From assembly GCA_037975125.1 (NCBI GenBank), contig CM075857.1, forward strand, positions 25,669,582-25,733,581: DNA of 64,000 nt. Direction: 5' to 3'. Below the pieces are notes generated by a model. It did no database searches. It had not been told where the DNA came from and worked only from the letters and a program-made list of their open reading frames with translations. Of the stretch, positions 11,915 to 23,520 are shown one piece after another; the first letter of the stretch is position 1, and each line of letters starts with the position of its first letter. The DNA comes from Latrodectus hesperus. Its lineage: Eukaryota > Arthropoda > Arachnida > Araneae > Theridiidae. Position numbers and translations under genes: made by a program.

Positions 11915-12445
11915 AGGGCAAGGGCCGTGAGGGGCAGTTGCCCCAGGTTCACTCATCAGATGAGCTCATCAAATCGAATAGAAAGCTTATTTTTTTTTTC
12001 AGTTTCTTCTTTAATAAACTTTTTTAAAGGAACTATCAGTATAGTGGAAAATACGCCAATTTTATGTTGACTTCTTCATTAATTTATTTTTGAAATACAA
12101 AAAATCTATAGTTCGTAAATCCATGGCTCTCAAATGTGAAACTCCGCTAAATTTTTACAATTATAATGGACCGATTAGACCAATATAGACCCATCAAAAG
12201 CCTATATTTTTAAATATGGTAAAATTCTATATGTTCACTAAAGTCGGGCTTTTGATTGGCTTAATTGAACGTCGTAGTTGGGAAAATTGAGCTGAATCCT
12301 GCCCTTATGTAAGCAAGAATATAAATTTTTTTGTAAAATTAAAGATATATTACTGTACTATTCATAATCTCTTTCTGCTGCATTAATTTCTAATTATGTT
12401 TTTGTTTTATTTATTATTGTTGTGAATCAGAGGGAGGGGGCCCAA
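11915..12445. mobile_element. Possible decayed DNA transposon, hAT-like ends
   Basis: The left part reads CTAGGGCAAGGGCCGTGAGG and continues into the palindromic GGGGCAGTTGCCCC (11931-11944). About 490 bases later the right part reads GAGGGGGCCCAAAATG. G/C-rich ends of this sort (GGGCAxxGGGGGCAxxTGCCCC) are common at the borders of hAT-type elements in animals. The interior is AT-rich with no transposase frame. Target-site duplications were not found, so the assignment is tentative. Confidence 0.3.
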
Positions 12446-14460
12446 AATGTTTGACCCATACCTCAATTAGGCTTAGTCGTGCTCTCAGTATCTGAAGTGT
12501 TTGTGTAATGAATGTACGGTCTTGAGTCACACTCGCGCACACATTTGGGCATATTGCAAATGACATACAGCGTACTTTTCTTTTTTATACATATAACTTG
12601 TCTGCCTATTTTTGCGAATATCTTTTTTTATTTTATTTTGCTAAATGAAGAATTTTTTTATATGGAAGAAAGAAAAAAAAAGTGGGAGAAATGAAATAAA
12701 TAGTGCAGAGAAATGAAAAACTCCAAGCGAAAAAGGAGCAGAAAATAATAAAAAAAGTTTTCCTTAATGGCAGTAACCGGAGCAGCGCCCATTAAGCCCC
12801 CAAGACGAAGGTGGAAGGGAGAAAAATAGTTGCAAAAGCAGAAAAAAAATTATTCGAAAAGAAGGCGGTTCAAGAACACTAAAATCACTTCTTTACTTTA
12901 TGCCGCCTTGCTTTCTTTTACCTTTTTTCTTCTTTTCCTGCAGTGCTTTCGGAACCAAAGATATTGTCTCTTACTGACCTATCTGATGCGATATGGGACT
13001 TTTCATCGGACATTCAGTTTATCGTTGCGCTAAAGTATTAAATTCCTTTTTTTTTTCACTCCTCCATCGTGTTGGCGCATGCTGTTTTTAAAAGTTTAAT
13101 ACATCCTTTCTCTGCTAGTTAAAAACTATCTTCTTAGCATCGCCATTTTTAAATGCAATAATACTTTCTCGTCTTGAAAAAGAAATCTTTAAATTACAAG
13201 ACGGGTAAATTACTAGGTGGGGAGCAATAGAGACTTTTGAAGTAACCTCTGATTGGAAGAATATCGATCTTCTGCAATGGTCTTTCTCTTTTCTCTGCTG
13301 GTTATTTACTACTCGTTTCATAAGGATCTTAAAAATGTTTTTTATCCTCCGAGAAATAGATGTTTCTCTTCGGAATCAGAGATAAAAAAATTGGAAGTCA
13401 TTTTTTTAGCTGGATTTTCGTTTTAGAATATGAAAAACAAAAGAAAACACTTGAAGGTTTCTTAAGAAGAAAATGAAATTATTTAAATACGGAAAAACAG
13501 CATGAGCTATTTGTCTGATTGACTCGTCACTTATATGCTAATTATTAAGATGATTTAATAAAATATTGCATAAAAATTCGTTTTCTTGCTTATAATGCCA
13601 AATTTCACATTTTACATTAAAAATAAAATTTCTCAAAAATGTTTTATTTCCTGTATTAAGAAATCCCTTAAATAAATAAAAAAAAAACATTAAATATTTT
13701 TTAATTTGTCAGAAGAATATTAATATTAAAATCCAATTAAATACGTTTGTTGTATTAGTATAAAAGAATATATTGTTTAGTTTCTTAGTTTTTGTTAGTG
13801 CTTCGCTTTCATTTGGTTTTCTGCCTTCATTTTATTTACTTCACGAACACAACTCACTTTCTTACTTTGAATTACTTTTGAAATGTGAATGTCAAACTCA
13901 CAATTGGCTTTACTGTGATTCTGCTTATAGAGTTCCTAGGAGTACATTAAATTAATATGTAAATAATTTCTACAAGGTCTGTTTTTGTGGAGGACTATCC
14001 ACAAAGTTAGCTTTCTCTACTCGATAGTTATAATTTCAATTATTTAAATACTTTTTTGCACGACTGATAAGTATGACAAATTTTTAATAATAATTTTATT
14101 GCATAATGCGTTAAAGCATTCGTAAAATTATTGATTTTTTTTTCATTTTATATTATAAATTACAGGGAAATTATACAGAGAAAATAGTAAATACCCAACA
14201 TTAATTTAAAATCTTTTTCACTATGCTTTTAAAAGTGGATAAACATATTTTTTTTAATATTAATGTACATATAATGTGTCGTTTGGAAATATAATTATCG
14301 GTAGAAACAAATTTTCTGATTCATGTGTTTATATGATGGTCTTTTAAAATATTTCATAAAGTATTTACTGCGTTACATATTTCCTTAATAAAAGGATATT
14401 TAAAAATTCTTTGTGCAGTAAAATTTATTTTCATTTAATTTTAAATAAAGCCAAATTATT
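12446..14460. other. AT-rich non-coding stretch
   Basis: Mostly AT-rich. A small mixed patch at about 12760-13060 includes the segment GGAGCAGCGCCCATTAAGCC, which contains a homeodomain-type CATTAA core. No gene is supported. Confidence 0.55.
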
Positions 14461-14466
14461 TTTTAA

Positions 14467-14496
14467 TTTATTTTATTTAAAATTAAATAAAATAAA
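14467..14496. repeat. AT-rich perfect inverted repeat
   Basis: Arms of 14 bases (14467-14480 and 14483-14496; TTTATTTTATTTAA and its reverse complement) are separated by AA. It lies 11 bases before a second, larger inverted repeat. Confidence 0.9.
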
Positions 14497-14507
14497 ACTT
14501 TTAAATG

Positions 14508-14570
14508 AACTTTAATGACTCATCTTTTAAAATGAATGAATTTAATTTTAAAAAATGAGTCATTAAAGTT
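14508..14570. repeat. Inverted repeat with an AP-1 site in each arm
   Basis: Arms AACTTTAATGACTCAT (14508-14523) and ATGAGTCATTAAAGTT (14555-14570) are exact reverse complements around a 31-base AT-rich loop, and after one mismatch the stem continues with TTTT/AAAA. Each arm carries TGACTCA, the AP-1 (Jun/Fos) consensus, next to TTTAATGA, a homeodomain-like core. It could be a foldback element remnant or a paired regulatory site. Confidence 0.92.
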
Positions 14571-14679
14571 AGTATTTATTTTCACATACGCATTGTATCG
14601 CGACAAACGGCCAACTTTTTTTATTCATTTGTTATTGTCCATTTATTGACAAGTTTATGTACCATCTAGATGTTTCTTC

Positions 14680-15260
14680 GAGGAATGGACTCTTAAGACC
14701 AGTTTCCTTTTAATCTGTAATCTCGTGATCCCCAGATTAAGTTGCCAATTCCACGTGTTTAATAATGTTTATTTCACTTTTTTCTTTTAATAAAAAAATA
14801 TGTCCATGCGCTCTTTATTTCCCACACGCTTCTAAATCTTCCCTTAAATCTAGCTCACAGATGTGTTTGAAGTATTTTTTTAATGCTCGTTAATATATTT
14901 TTTTCCATCTCTAGATCCTATACATTGTAACATTTGGATCAACAAAATATAGGATTATCCACTTGCTCGTGTTTCCTATTTTTGTCATCCCGCATTCTCA
15001 GTTGGTCTTTTGAAAGTTCCTCATCCTCCCAAATCCGAGAGTTACCCCGAGATAAGACTCGGATGGAACCGTTCCTATAACGCTTCCTCCACATTACTTT
15101 AAACTTCCGATCCCATGCATTGCACAATTTAAGGACTCTCTTCCAACCTCAGAATTTCGTGGAATTTGCATCGGTGAATTTTCGCTGCGAAATCGTGTTT
15201 GCGTGAAATATTAGTGTGGAAATCAAAAGTCACTTCTCTGACCCTATCGTGGAAGATCTC
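14680..15260. promoter_or_regulatory. GC-balanced island, candidate regulatory element
   Basis: Mixed composition, with CCCCAGATTAAGTTGCC near 14730 (GATTA is an Otx/Bicoid-type core), CACGTG near 14753 and CCCCGAGATAAGACTCGG near 15045 (a GATA site inside an imperfect palindrome). The minus-strand frame 14939-15127 has no recognisable domain. Confidence 0.35.
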
Positions 15261-18200
15261 ACTCTAATGATATTTGATTAGAGATTTGAAGGTATTGTGC
15301 CAATCTTAATGTTTTCTCATCATTTAAAGTGATGTGCGGTTTTGAAGACATTTTAAGATAAGTAATAATGGTTTATATCCTGATGATTAATTCATTCTGA
15401 ATCATTAAAAGATATTATTCATCAGAAAAGTTATTTTTGTTCTTATTTAAGTTATTTTTGTTCTTATATATATTATATATATATATATTGTTCGTATTTT
15501 TGTTCTTATTTATATTTTTTTTCATGTTTTCTTGTTTAAATGGCTTAAAATAACATTATTCTTTACATTTTTATCTTGATTGATTTTTTCAAACCATCTT
15601 AGCCTATAATTTCATTTTTTAAAAAAATTTTTAACGTATGTTTAAATATTTATGTGGTATAAACATAGTAAAAAAAATCTTTCTAATGTAGATTTTAAAG
15701 GAAAAAATTAAAGTAAATGAATCGAAAGTTAAATGTGTGTGTAAACTGTATCTTGAATTAAAATATTTTTTATTGTTATTACTTACTTTGATAAGGATAT
15801 TTTATTTAATTTCTGAATCGCGTCAGTATCTTATCCTTGCTATTTTTTTCAATAAATTTACAATTTCATTTCCTTAATGAATTATTGCTCGACTCCAATC
15901 AGTTACGATCACTCTGTTCCGGATCTATTAACTTTAACCGCGTCTCAATGAAGGCAAATGGAGGACATTAAAAAGAGTTCATATTTGTTAAACAGTTTGG
16001 AGCATATGCACAGTATTTAAAAATTGATTTTTATGTATAACAGAATCGGAGAATGCGTGTATATTATGACATACCAGTCCACGTGAATTATATCAGCTGT
16101 TTAAATGTTTCATTTTAACAAATGAAAAGATGATGCTTAGTCTAATTATGTTTCTGAGATTTAACGTGGGTAAATCATACATTATCTTTCTTGAGATAAT
16201 GTATAATTATACAAATCTTGAGAACGTGCTGGCCATTCCAAATCGTTTCTCATTGAAATGAGCACCTGGAAATATAAGCCTCTATGCGCAATGTTCATTA
16301 CTCCAATGTATGAGGGCGTCTGAACCACAGTGTCACACAACTTTATGATCTCCTTTCTGAAACCAGACCACGCTAACCTCAATTAATTTTTAAGATAATA
16401 GCAGAAATAGTTTCTTATTTCACTAAGTAGATTAAAATATTTCATCTATTTTAGTGTTTTATTTAATCTTTATTTTAAAAACGTCCGCTTTAATGGTTAT
16501 TTGAATATATCATAGACGAAGAAAACAAAAAACTAAATTTCATTTAACTGATATTATTTTGTTGAATTATTTGGAGTAAATCAGTTTTAATTTGTAAAAG
16601 TTTTTATTCTTCTAATACTGAATAAAATTTAATTTTATGAACTTGGGAATTACCTTCCTCAAGTATGATATAATTGCTAATTTATAAAGAGGTTGAGAAG
16701 TAGAGAAAATCTTTTATATATTGAAGCAGGAAATCTCTCTCGCTGATTGCTGAAGAAAATTTAAAAATTTTGATGTGTAATTGTGCTTTATCTATTATTT
16801 AATTTTTAAGTACTTTTATTCCCATTTGGAAAACCGTACAAATAATAAATCACGGGTATTGAACATCATCAAGTTCATAAAATTTTTGGTATTTTGCAAA
16901 CGCTCTACTTTTAGTTGAAATGATTGTTTGATATTCAATCAATCTGTAACTAAACATTGTTACTTTGCCTCTGAATGGTTAAGAAATCTGATCAATGTTT
17001 TTATTTAAAATGGATAACATTTGGTGAACGTGACATTCCTTGTTCCGATAATAGCAAGATCGAAATCCTAATTAACATTTCGAATCTGTAATGATCATTT
17101 TCCGTCAAACGTATATAAAGATTCTGTAGTGTAGACGGATAAATAATCCTTACTCAGTTGTATAGCACTTTTTAATCTCAATATATTTATGTCCAGGATT
17201 TATACCAGATTGTTATTTCCATCATCTTGACAGAAAAGTCACATGTTCAAATAGCTTGCTGTAAGAGAAATACTACACATAATTTGTATCAAAAAGAAAA
17301 CACATTCAGTCAGGAAATATCCATTAATGTATTTTAATTTGTCTAGTTGTAGAGCTAACTTTTTATTCTCCAATGGCATTTTATTGCAGTTACAACATAA
17401 TGGCCCGGCTGCGTTAAAATATCTACTACATTGAGTTATATGTGTTTAGTGTTCGTTGTGTGGCATTGAGTAGACTCTCCATAAAAGAAGTGCAAACTCA
17501 ATGAATAATTTATAAGTAATAACTCTTTGTGCGTAACAATTTCCATACTTAATAATTATATGATATGTAAGAAATATATAATATTATATGTAAGAGAAAT
17601 CCTTTATTAAAGAATCATAGATGTGTTAAAAAATTGAGAATGATTTTCATGTTGTTTATTTCTAAATATATTTTATGCTTTGCTATTATTAATTAAGTAA
17701 TTACTAGTTTATTTTATCATACTTAATTTACTGTCATAATACGTTAGTTGATAATTTATTGACATATATATATTAATCAACTAATAAGTGTACGTGTGGT
17801 TAAATATCATTTAATTTTATTTATCATTTCCATTCAAAAAATCATTTCTTCTCCAATTATATAATTATATCCTTAAAACTGCAATTTTATTTCCATTTTT
17901 CCATTCTTTTTATCTGAAATAGTCATTGTCATCTATTTAACAACTATTATCGTTTGTCTCACATTTCAATAACAAAAGCAAAAATTATATATTTTCATGG
18001 ATAAGAAGGTTTCGCTGAGAAATACAAGCTTAAAATATTTAGAATTAGTCTTGCCTAGTCGTTAAAGTCGTTATTTTTTGTAGGAAAGTTCTACGAATCA
18101 AATTTCACCAGTCTTTGAAATATGCCGAATGAATAAACCTTTCCAACCTTTAGTAACACATCTGTTAATAATGGCAGTCGTTTCCTCAACCTCAGAACAC

Positions 18201-18325
18201 TCAGAAATGGCTGTTTTAATGAAAAACCTGTGTGATGAGCATGTGCAACCTTGAATAAATACCATGCTTCTGTTTCAGCTTTTAAATTCCTTGGCTCCTT
18301 TCGACATTCTGTCGTCAACTGTAAC
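15261..18325. other. AT-rich non-coding stretch with simple repeats
   Basis: Contains a short direct repeat of GTTATTTTTGTTCTTAT around 15430-15520 interrupted by (TA)n at about 15466-15488. A perfect 9-bp hairpin (ACATTATCT/AGATAATGT, near 16179-16202) holds two facing GATA sites. No gene is seen. Confidence 0.55.
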
Positions 18326-19345
18326 ATTTTGGATTAGAAGAAGTGTGAAAATGAGGTCATCTGGAAGCATATGCAGTCCAGCACTGGAAATATTGAAAAT
18401 GAAAAATAGAAGAGCACAATTTTCTGATGGTCCCACATCGCATCGGAATTGCTTTATTTAATGCGGCCCAAAGTCTTAAGAAAGCTGGAAGTGAAATAAA
18501 TATCCATCAGCGAGGCAAAAGCCGGAGTGCGCATGCCCGACTCTTTCCACGCTTTTCCTGGACTGGGAATTTGAGGACCTCTGGGAGTGAAAAAGACGGA
18601 GAAGCTGCTTTCGGGGGGCGAAGGAGAAAGCATTAAAAAAAGACCAGGGCACGCGCCCCTGTGGCCAATGAGAGGCCGTCGTCGGCCTGATGGATGGCGT
18701 TGCTCCGACGATAACACCTTTTGCCTTTCGCTCAAGGAGTCGGGGGCCAAAAGGTGAGGAGGCAGGAGCCTGTCAGGGTTAATAGGCGTAGATTGATGGC
18801 TAGGATTTCTAGTAGGGCCCACTGGGTCCCCTTTCCACGATAGCCATCGCTGTCGATAAGGGGACACTAGTTCGCCTCTCTTTCTGGTAGCAATCGAACA
18901 TTAAATCCATCAGAAAATCTGGGCGCTGTTGACAAGGATGGTGACGGACGAGCCCGGTATTGGGTGGCATTACGTCGCGATGAAATGACAGCGACACTCT
19001 TATCATCATATGTCACGGCACAAGTGGCCAAGAGAAGATTCTTGTATCTCCTTCTTCTTTTAAAGTTGCGGCCAGTGAGAGGCGATAAAAACGGTCCCGC
19101 CGAATGCACCTAGCCCGCGATTGCTTTCCAATAATGACCACTCCATATGCTGCCGCCGATAGTAGACAATCGAGTACGGCTTTGCCGCCTAACTGCACAA
19201 AAATTGAATAGGAGAATTTCTTCTGACGTCATGAGCGATGCGATTCATTCATTCCCGACAAGCACAAACCGATGAGTTATAGGACCAACAACGCGGTGAT
19301 TAAAAAGGCAATTAAGGCTTATTTTGTAGGTGGAGAGTGCAATGT
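18326..19345. promoter_or_regulatory. Largest GC-balanced island, candidate enhancer block
   Basis: About 1 kb of mixed, CpG-bearing sequence. Short open frames on both strands (minus 18454-18867, 137 codons, among others) overlap with no common domain. Visible motifs include GATA cores (CGATAA, CTTATC, GGCGATAAAAACGG), TGACAG (Meis/Homothorax-like) near 18987, TGACGTCA near 19225 (CRE), and GGTGATTAAAAAGGCAATTA near 19297 with two homeodomain cores. The pattern is that of a long, multi-input regulatory element. A polymerase II promoter cannot be excluded. Confidence 0.4.
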
Positions 19346-22300
19346 CATATAATATCTGGAATTATAAAACCGACTGGATTTAATTATCTTTATGAAGCAC
19401 TTTTTTTGCTTGTGAGATAATATTCGTAAAATGAAAATGTATTCTTAATTAGAAATTAGATACTTGAATCTTCAACATCGCTAAGGTTAAAAGAATTTTT
19501 TGAATATGAGATTGGAATCATTTTAATCTTTTGCTTGTTAAATTAAAAAATCATTACTGAAAATGTAACTAAAATTTCAGGCAAGCGAACAGTTATCAAA
19601 TAAATTAAATTTTATTGTCATGAATTTCTAAACGCTACTTTATTTTAATGGCAGTAGAATCGCTGTGCAGATACCGTTTGCTCACTATGTTTGTGTTTAA
19701 GAATCTCTTAAAACCATGAACTATTAGACTGTACATCAAATTTCACGAAATATATTCCCTTTAATTGTATAGCTTCTTCTTCTATTTATACATAATTAGG
19801 TCATAAAACTGGAATGTTTTTCGTAACACTTTTCCTTTGATTGAATTAAATCGTATTTGCGCAAGATTTTACTTTTTACAAGATTACACCTTTTTGGTTT
19901 TCTATGAAATTTCTCGTAAAATTTTTGTTTTACACCATTATATTTAATGAATTATAACACCATATCTTAATTTCTTAATACTCTTTTAAGAAAAACAAAA
20001 GTAAGTTATGGATAACTATAAAAATTAATGAATACCTAAGTAAACGAAAAGATATTATTTCATAATTTATACAATCTCAGTTTTTGATTTCCTTTTGTTT
20101 ATGCTTCAGATAATTTTTACAACTTGTTTATAAAACGGATCATCATTTGCTTATGTCTTTCAAGTTTCAATAAATTATTGTGTAATTGATAATCATTTGC
20201 ATTTAAAAGTGCATTAAAATGAGAGTAGCTAACTCGAACTTAATTAGTAGTTAATTCTGGACCGAATTTACTTTATTTGAATTGATAATTTTACTTACTA
20301 TTTATGTAAGTGTTATATTTGGCATCCAGTTCAAATATTTGACCATGTAAAATGAATTCCATTGTTTGTTAATAGAAAATTCATAAATGCTATAAAAATG
20401 CAGTCCGTTTAAAAATATGTAATGCTTAGTAACAAAATTAATAATGCTTTGATATTTTTAATGAATATCCATTTTCTTCAATGCCATTTCACTATTAATT
20501 TCAGGAAGTAAATATATTTTTTTATCAAAGTATTTCTTATCTTATTCTTTTAAACAATATACGAATATTAGGCGGGAAATTGGATGATTCCTTTTTTGTG
20601 CCAGTCCATCGCCCTGGAATACTTGTTCGAGAATATTCCTGGTTGTCTTTTTCTTGTTATGGTAGAGCTCCAGAATTATATATTTTCAATGAAATACTTT
20701 TATTTTTATAAGCAGTGTACGCAAACAGCATTATTATTACTTTTTTCAACTTCATTAACGAAAATTAAAACTAAAAAATTATGAACATTATCTGATATCC
20801 ACCATTAAGCGTATTTTCGGCAAAGCACTTTTGACCGAATTCCGCGTTTCATTACATACTAATCAAAAATTATAAATGCTCCCAATTATGATTCTAGTTA
20901 GACATATCCGAATAGACATAAATTAATATACATTATAAATATTCTATATGTGTAACATCATCTCTCTCTTTCAACAGCTATTTATTTAACAGAATCTATT
21001 TTTAATGTTTGCTTTTATGTTTTCCTTAGATTTTTCGGGATATTTTAAATAAATCGAATTTGCCGAAATTAGTAAGTGTCAGTACTAACAAAAAATTTTG
21101 CAATTGGTTTGGCGAAATAGCCATTTTTTTCCTGAATCATATGGAATATCGATTTTATAACTTCAGTGCTTCCATTTTATAAATTAATTAATTTCAATGA
21201 CATTTTCAAATTTAAATTCTCAGCAGTTTTATTTCTTCCAATAAACATTAGCTTATATGTGATTGTTTATGCATGCGTATTTTTATGTTAGATATTTTAA
21301 CTTATATTGATTGAACTGCTCTCGCAGGTGATTAAATGGCCGATGAAAACTTTCATATAAGAAACTTTTCTTCAGTTTTTGCAAAAATATTTAAGAGTTA
21401 TAAAAGAAATTAGAGATAACTTTTTTGAAGTTTAAACTCTATTTAGAAAAAATTTAATTTATATTTTAAACTGCGAAAGAAATGAATAATACCAATTTAG
21501 AAGCTTTTCATGAAGATGCCATAAAAAGTAATTTTGCTAAATATAATTGTGTTAAAATAAATGTTAATAATAAAAACGCGAAAGAACAAAAAAAAATTAT
21601 CATTATTAATATGTAAAAAATATTTAAAAAATTGTGTACTGAATACATCATGGTAATAATAAAAGTGACGATACAACTGTTACATTCGCGCGAAAAATGT
21701 TTAATCATAAAAAGGTAACTAAATTATGAAAAAAAAACAATTATGAAGTACTTTTTTTTGAAATTTTGACTCAATTTAATTTCAATAATTATTTAAGCTT
21801 TTAATAATAAGGAAAAAAATTGGGTGCCCTTATACACAAAATAACAACTGAGTAAAAATGAAAAGATTGAAATCCATTTTTCCCATAAATTACAGTTTTA
21901 ACAGTTAATTACTTTAATAATTCATCTAGTTATATTTATAGCTATCTGAATTATTATGAATATGAATATGGAATTTTATTTTAATTTAAGACGTTACTTA
22001 TTTTTACATTTGTGAAAAATATTATAAGGAAAAAATATTTAAGTTTTACTCAAACAGATTAAAAGTAAGAAATGTATGAAATCGATTTGTAATATCTCTT
22101 ACTCTCTCTCTCCTTGATATAATACAGTTACAATGTCCCGTTTGGGGAGCAAACTTAATTGCTCCACTATATATCTGTAACATATTGGTATATAAGACAG
22201 TTCTTTGTTCACTCAGAATTTTGAATTGGACAGAGAAGATGTACTAAAATACTCTTCTTTGCAGGGGGGGATCGTATGCACTTGATGTTGAGAACTAGTG

Positions 22301-23170
22301 ACTAATCCAGTAACTAAATGTCATTTAAAATCAATGCTATGCTTTTTTCCAATAGTTCAGTTTTGTGATGCAATTACCATTTTTTTGTATTTTAATTTTG
22401 TACTGGTTTTAAATTTATATAACCGAAACAGCCAGTCTTGTGAACTTTATTTCTAACTAAATGTAAAGTAGGAACTCCTTTCATTCGCGTTCCGATGCAT
22501 TTCTTGTCAGCGGCGTATTGGAAAAGTGCAAACACGTTCACGACAGTTACAAAATAATACTCTTTTCCAAAATCAAGAGTAATAATGAATATCATTACTT
22601 TTTTATGATTAATTTTTGGTATGAGAAAATTTCTTATCAGGTTTTAAAAAGTAAACAGATATCTATAGTAGATATACATAGTGTAGTTAATGCATTCTCA
22701 TGGTTAAATGTAATGTGCTTTGTGGATTTTCTTACTTTTAAAGAAATAATCATTCACATCATAAAAAATACAATTCTGCAAATAATAAGTTTATATATTA
22801 AACGAACTTCGTTTTATTTATTTTTCATTTCATTTTAGTATTAATAATAGAAGACATTTAAATAATTACGTTAAAAATTGTATGATTTTTTTTTTAAAAA
22901 AAAATTAATTTCTTGGTATTCCACATGAATCAAATGTAGAAATTTCTTCTATGCTAATAAATCATTCAGATACTTTTCTTCAAATAGGAGTACATGTTTC
23001 ATGAATCCCTGGCGTTTTTCACAAATTCAATCACACTTTTTCACAAGTTCAATTTTTCAAAATGCCAGAGTATAGATGAAAGAAGAAAAAGTATTTGAAT
23101 TCAAATAAAAAAAAATACGTTTTAATTAATTTAAAAATGTGGAAAATTAACTTTTCCCTTTACAAGCGGA
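19346..23170. other. Long AT-rich non-coding stretch
   Basis: No supported gene. The 106-codon frame at 22518-22838 is AT-driven and about as long as chance allows here. A small inverted repeat GGAGCAA/TTGCTCC lies near 22146-22165. Confidence 0.55.
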
Positions 23171-23179
23171 GAAAAGATG

Positions 23180-23520
23180 TCATTTGAATGCTGAAGGAAA
23201 GGTTATCGACACTCGCTGCTTGCATGGGAGAGAGAAATTAGGCTGCCTGCGATGTTCCCAAGTTGCAATGACGTTTCCTTTATTTCCCCGGAGATTTTTC
23301 CCGATTTTTTTGTACCATGTCTGCGTGTCTCATTTTTTTCCTTTCCCCTTTGGAATGGGCTTTAGGCGCAATCGAAACTTTAGAGTCGTAGGTTGTGGCT
23401 TTTTAAAAGACGATCAAAACCTTAGCCCTGAGGGTTTCTTTTGATCTGTCGGCTTAGTCAAGGCGAGAAAGTTCCCTCCCCCCACACACCCCTCCCGTTT
23501 TTGTTGTTTTAAAACGATTT
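23180..23520. promoter_or_regulatory. GC-balanced island with facing TCF-type sites
   Basis: Contains GATCAAA at 23412-23418 and TTTGATC at 23440-23446, two opposite-strand TCF/LEF-type cores in an interrupted palindrome, next to CTTAGCCCTGAGGG. The 86-codon frame at 23184-23444 lacks any known domain. Role inferred. Confidence 0.35.

Noticed and set aside
18454..18867. 137-codon minus-strand frame
   Set aside because: Lies in a CpG-bearing island where frames on both strands are open. Residues look random and proline/serine-rich.
22518..22838. 106-codon + strand frame
   Set aside because: AT-driven composition and of a length expected by chance in this much AT-rich DNA.
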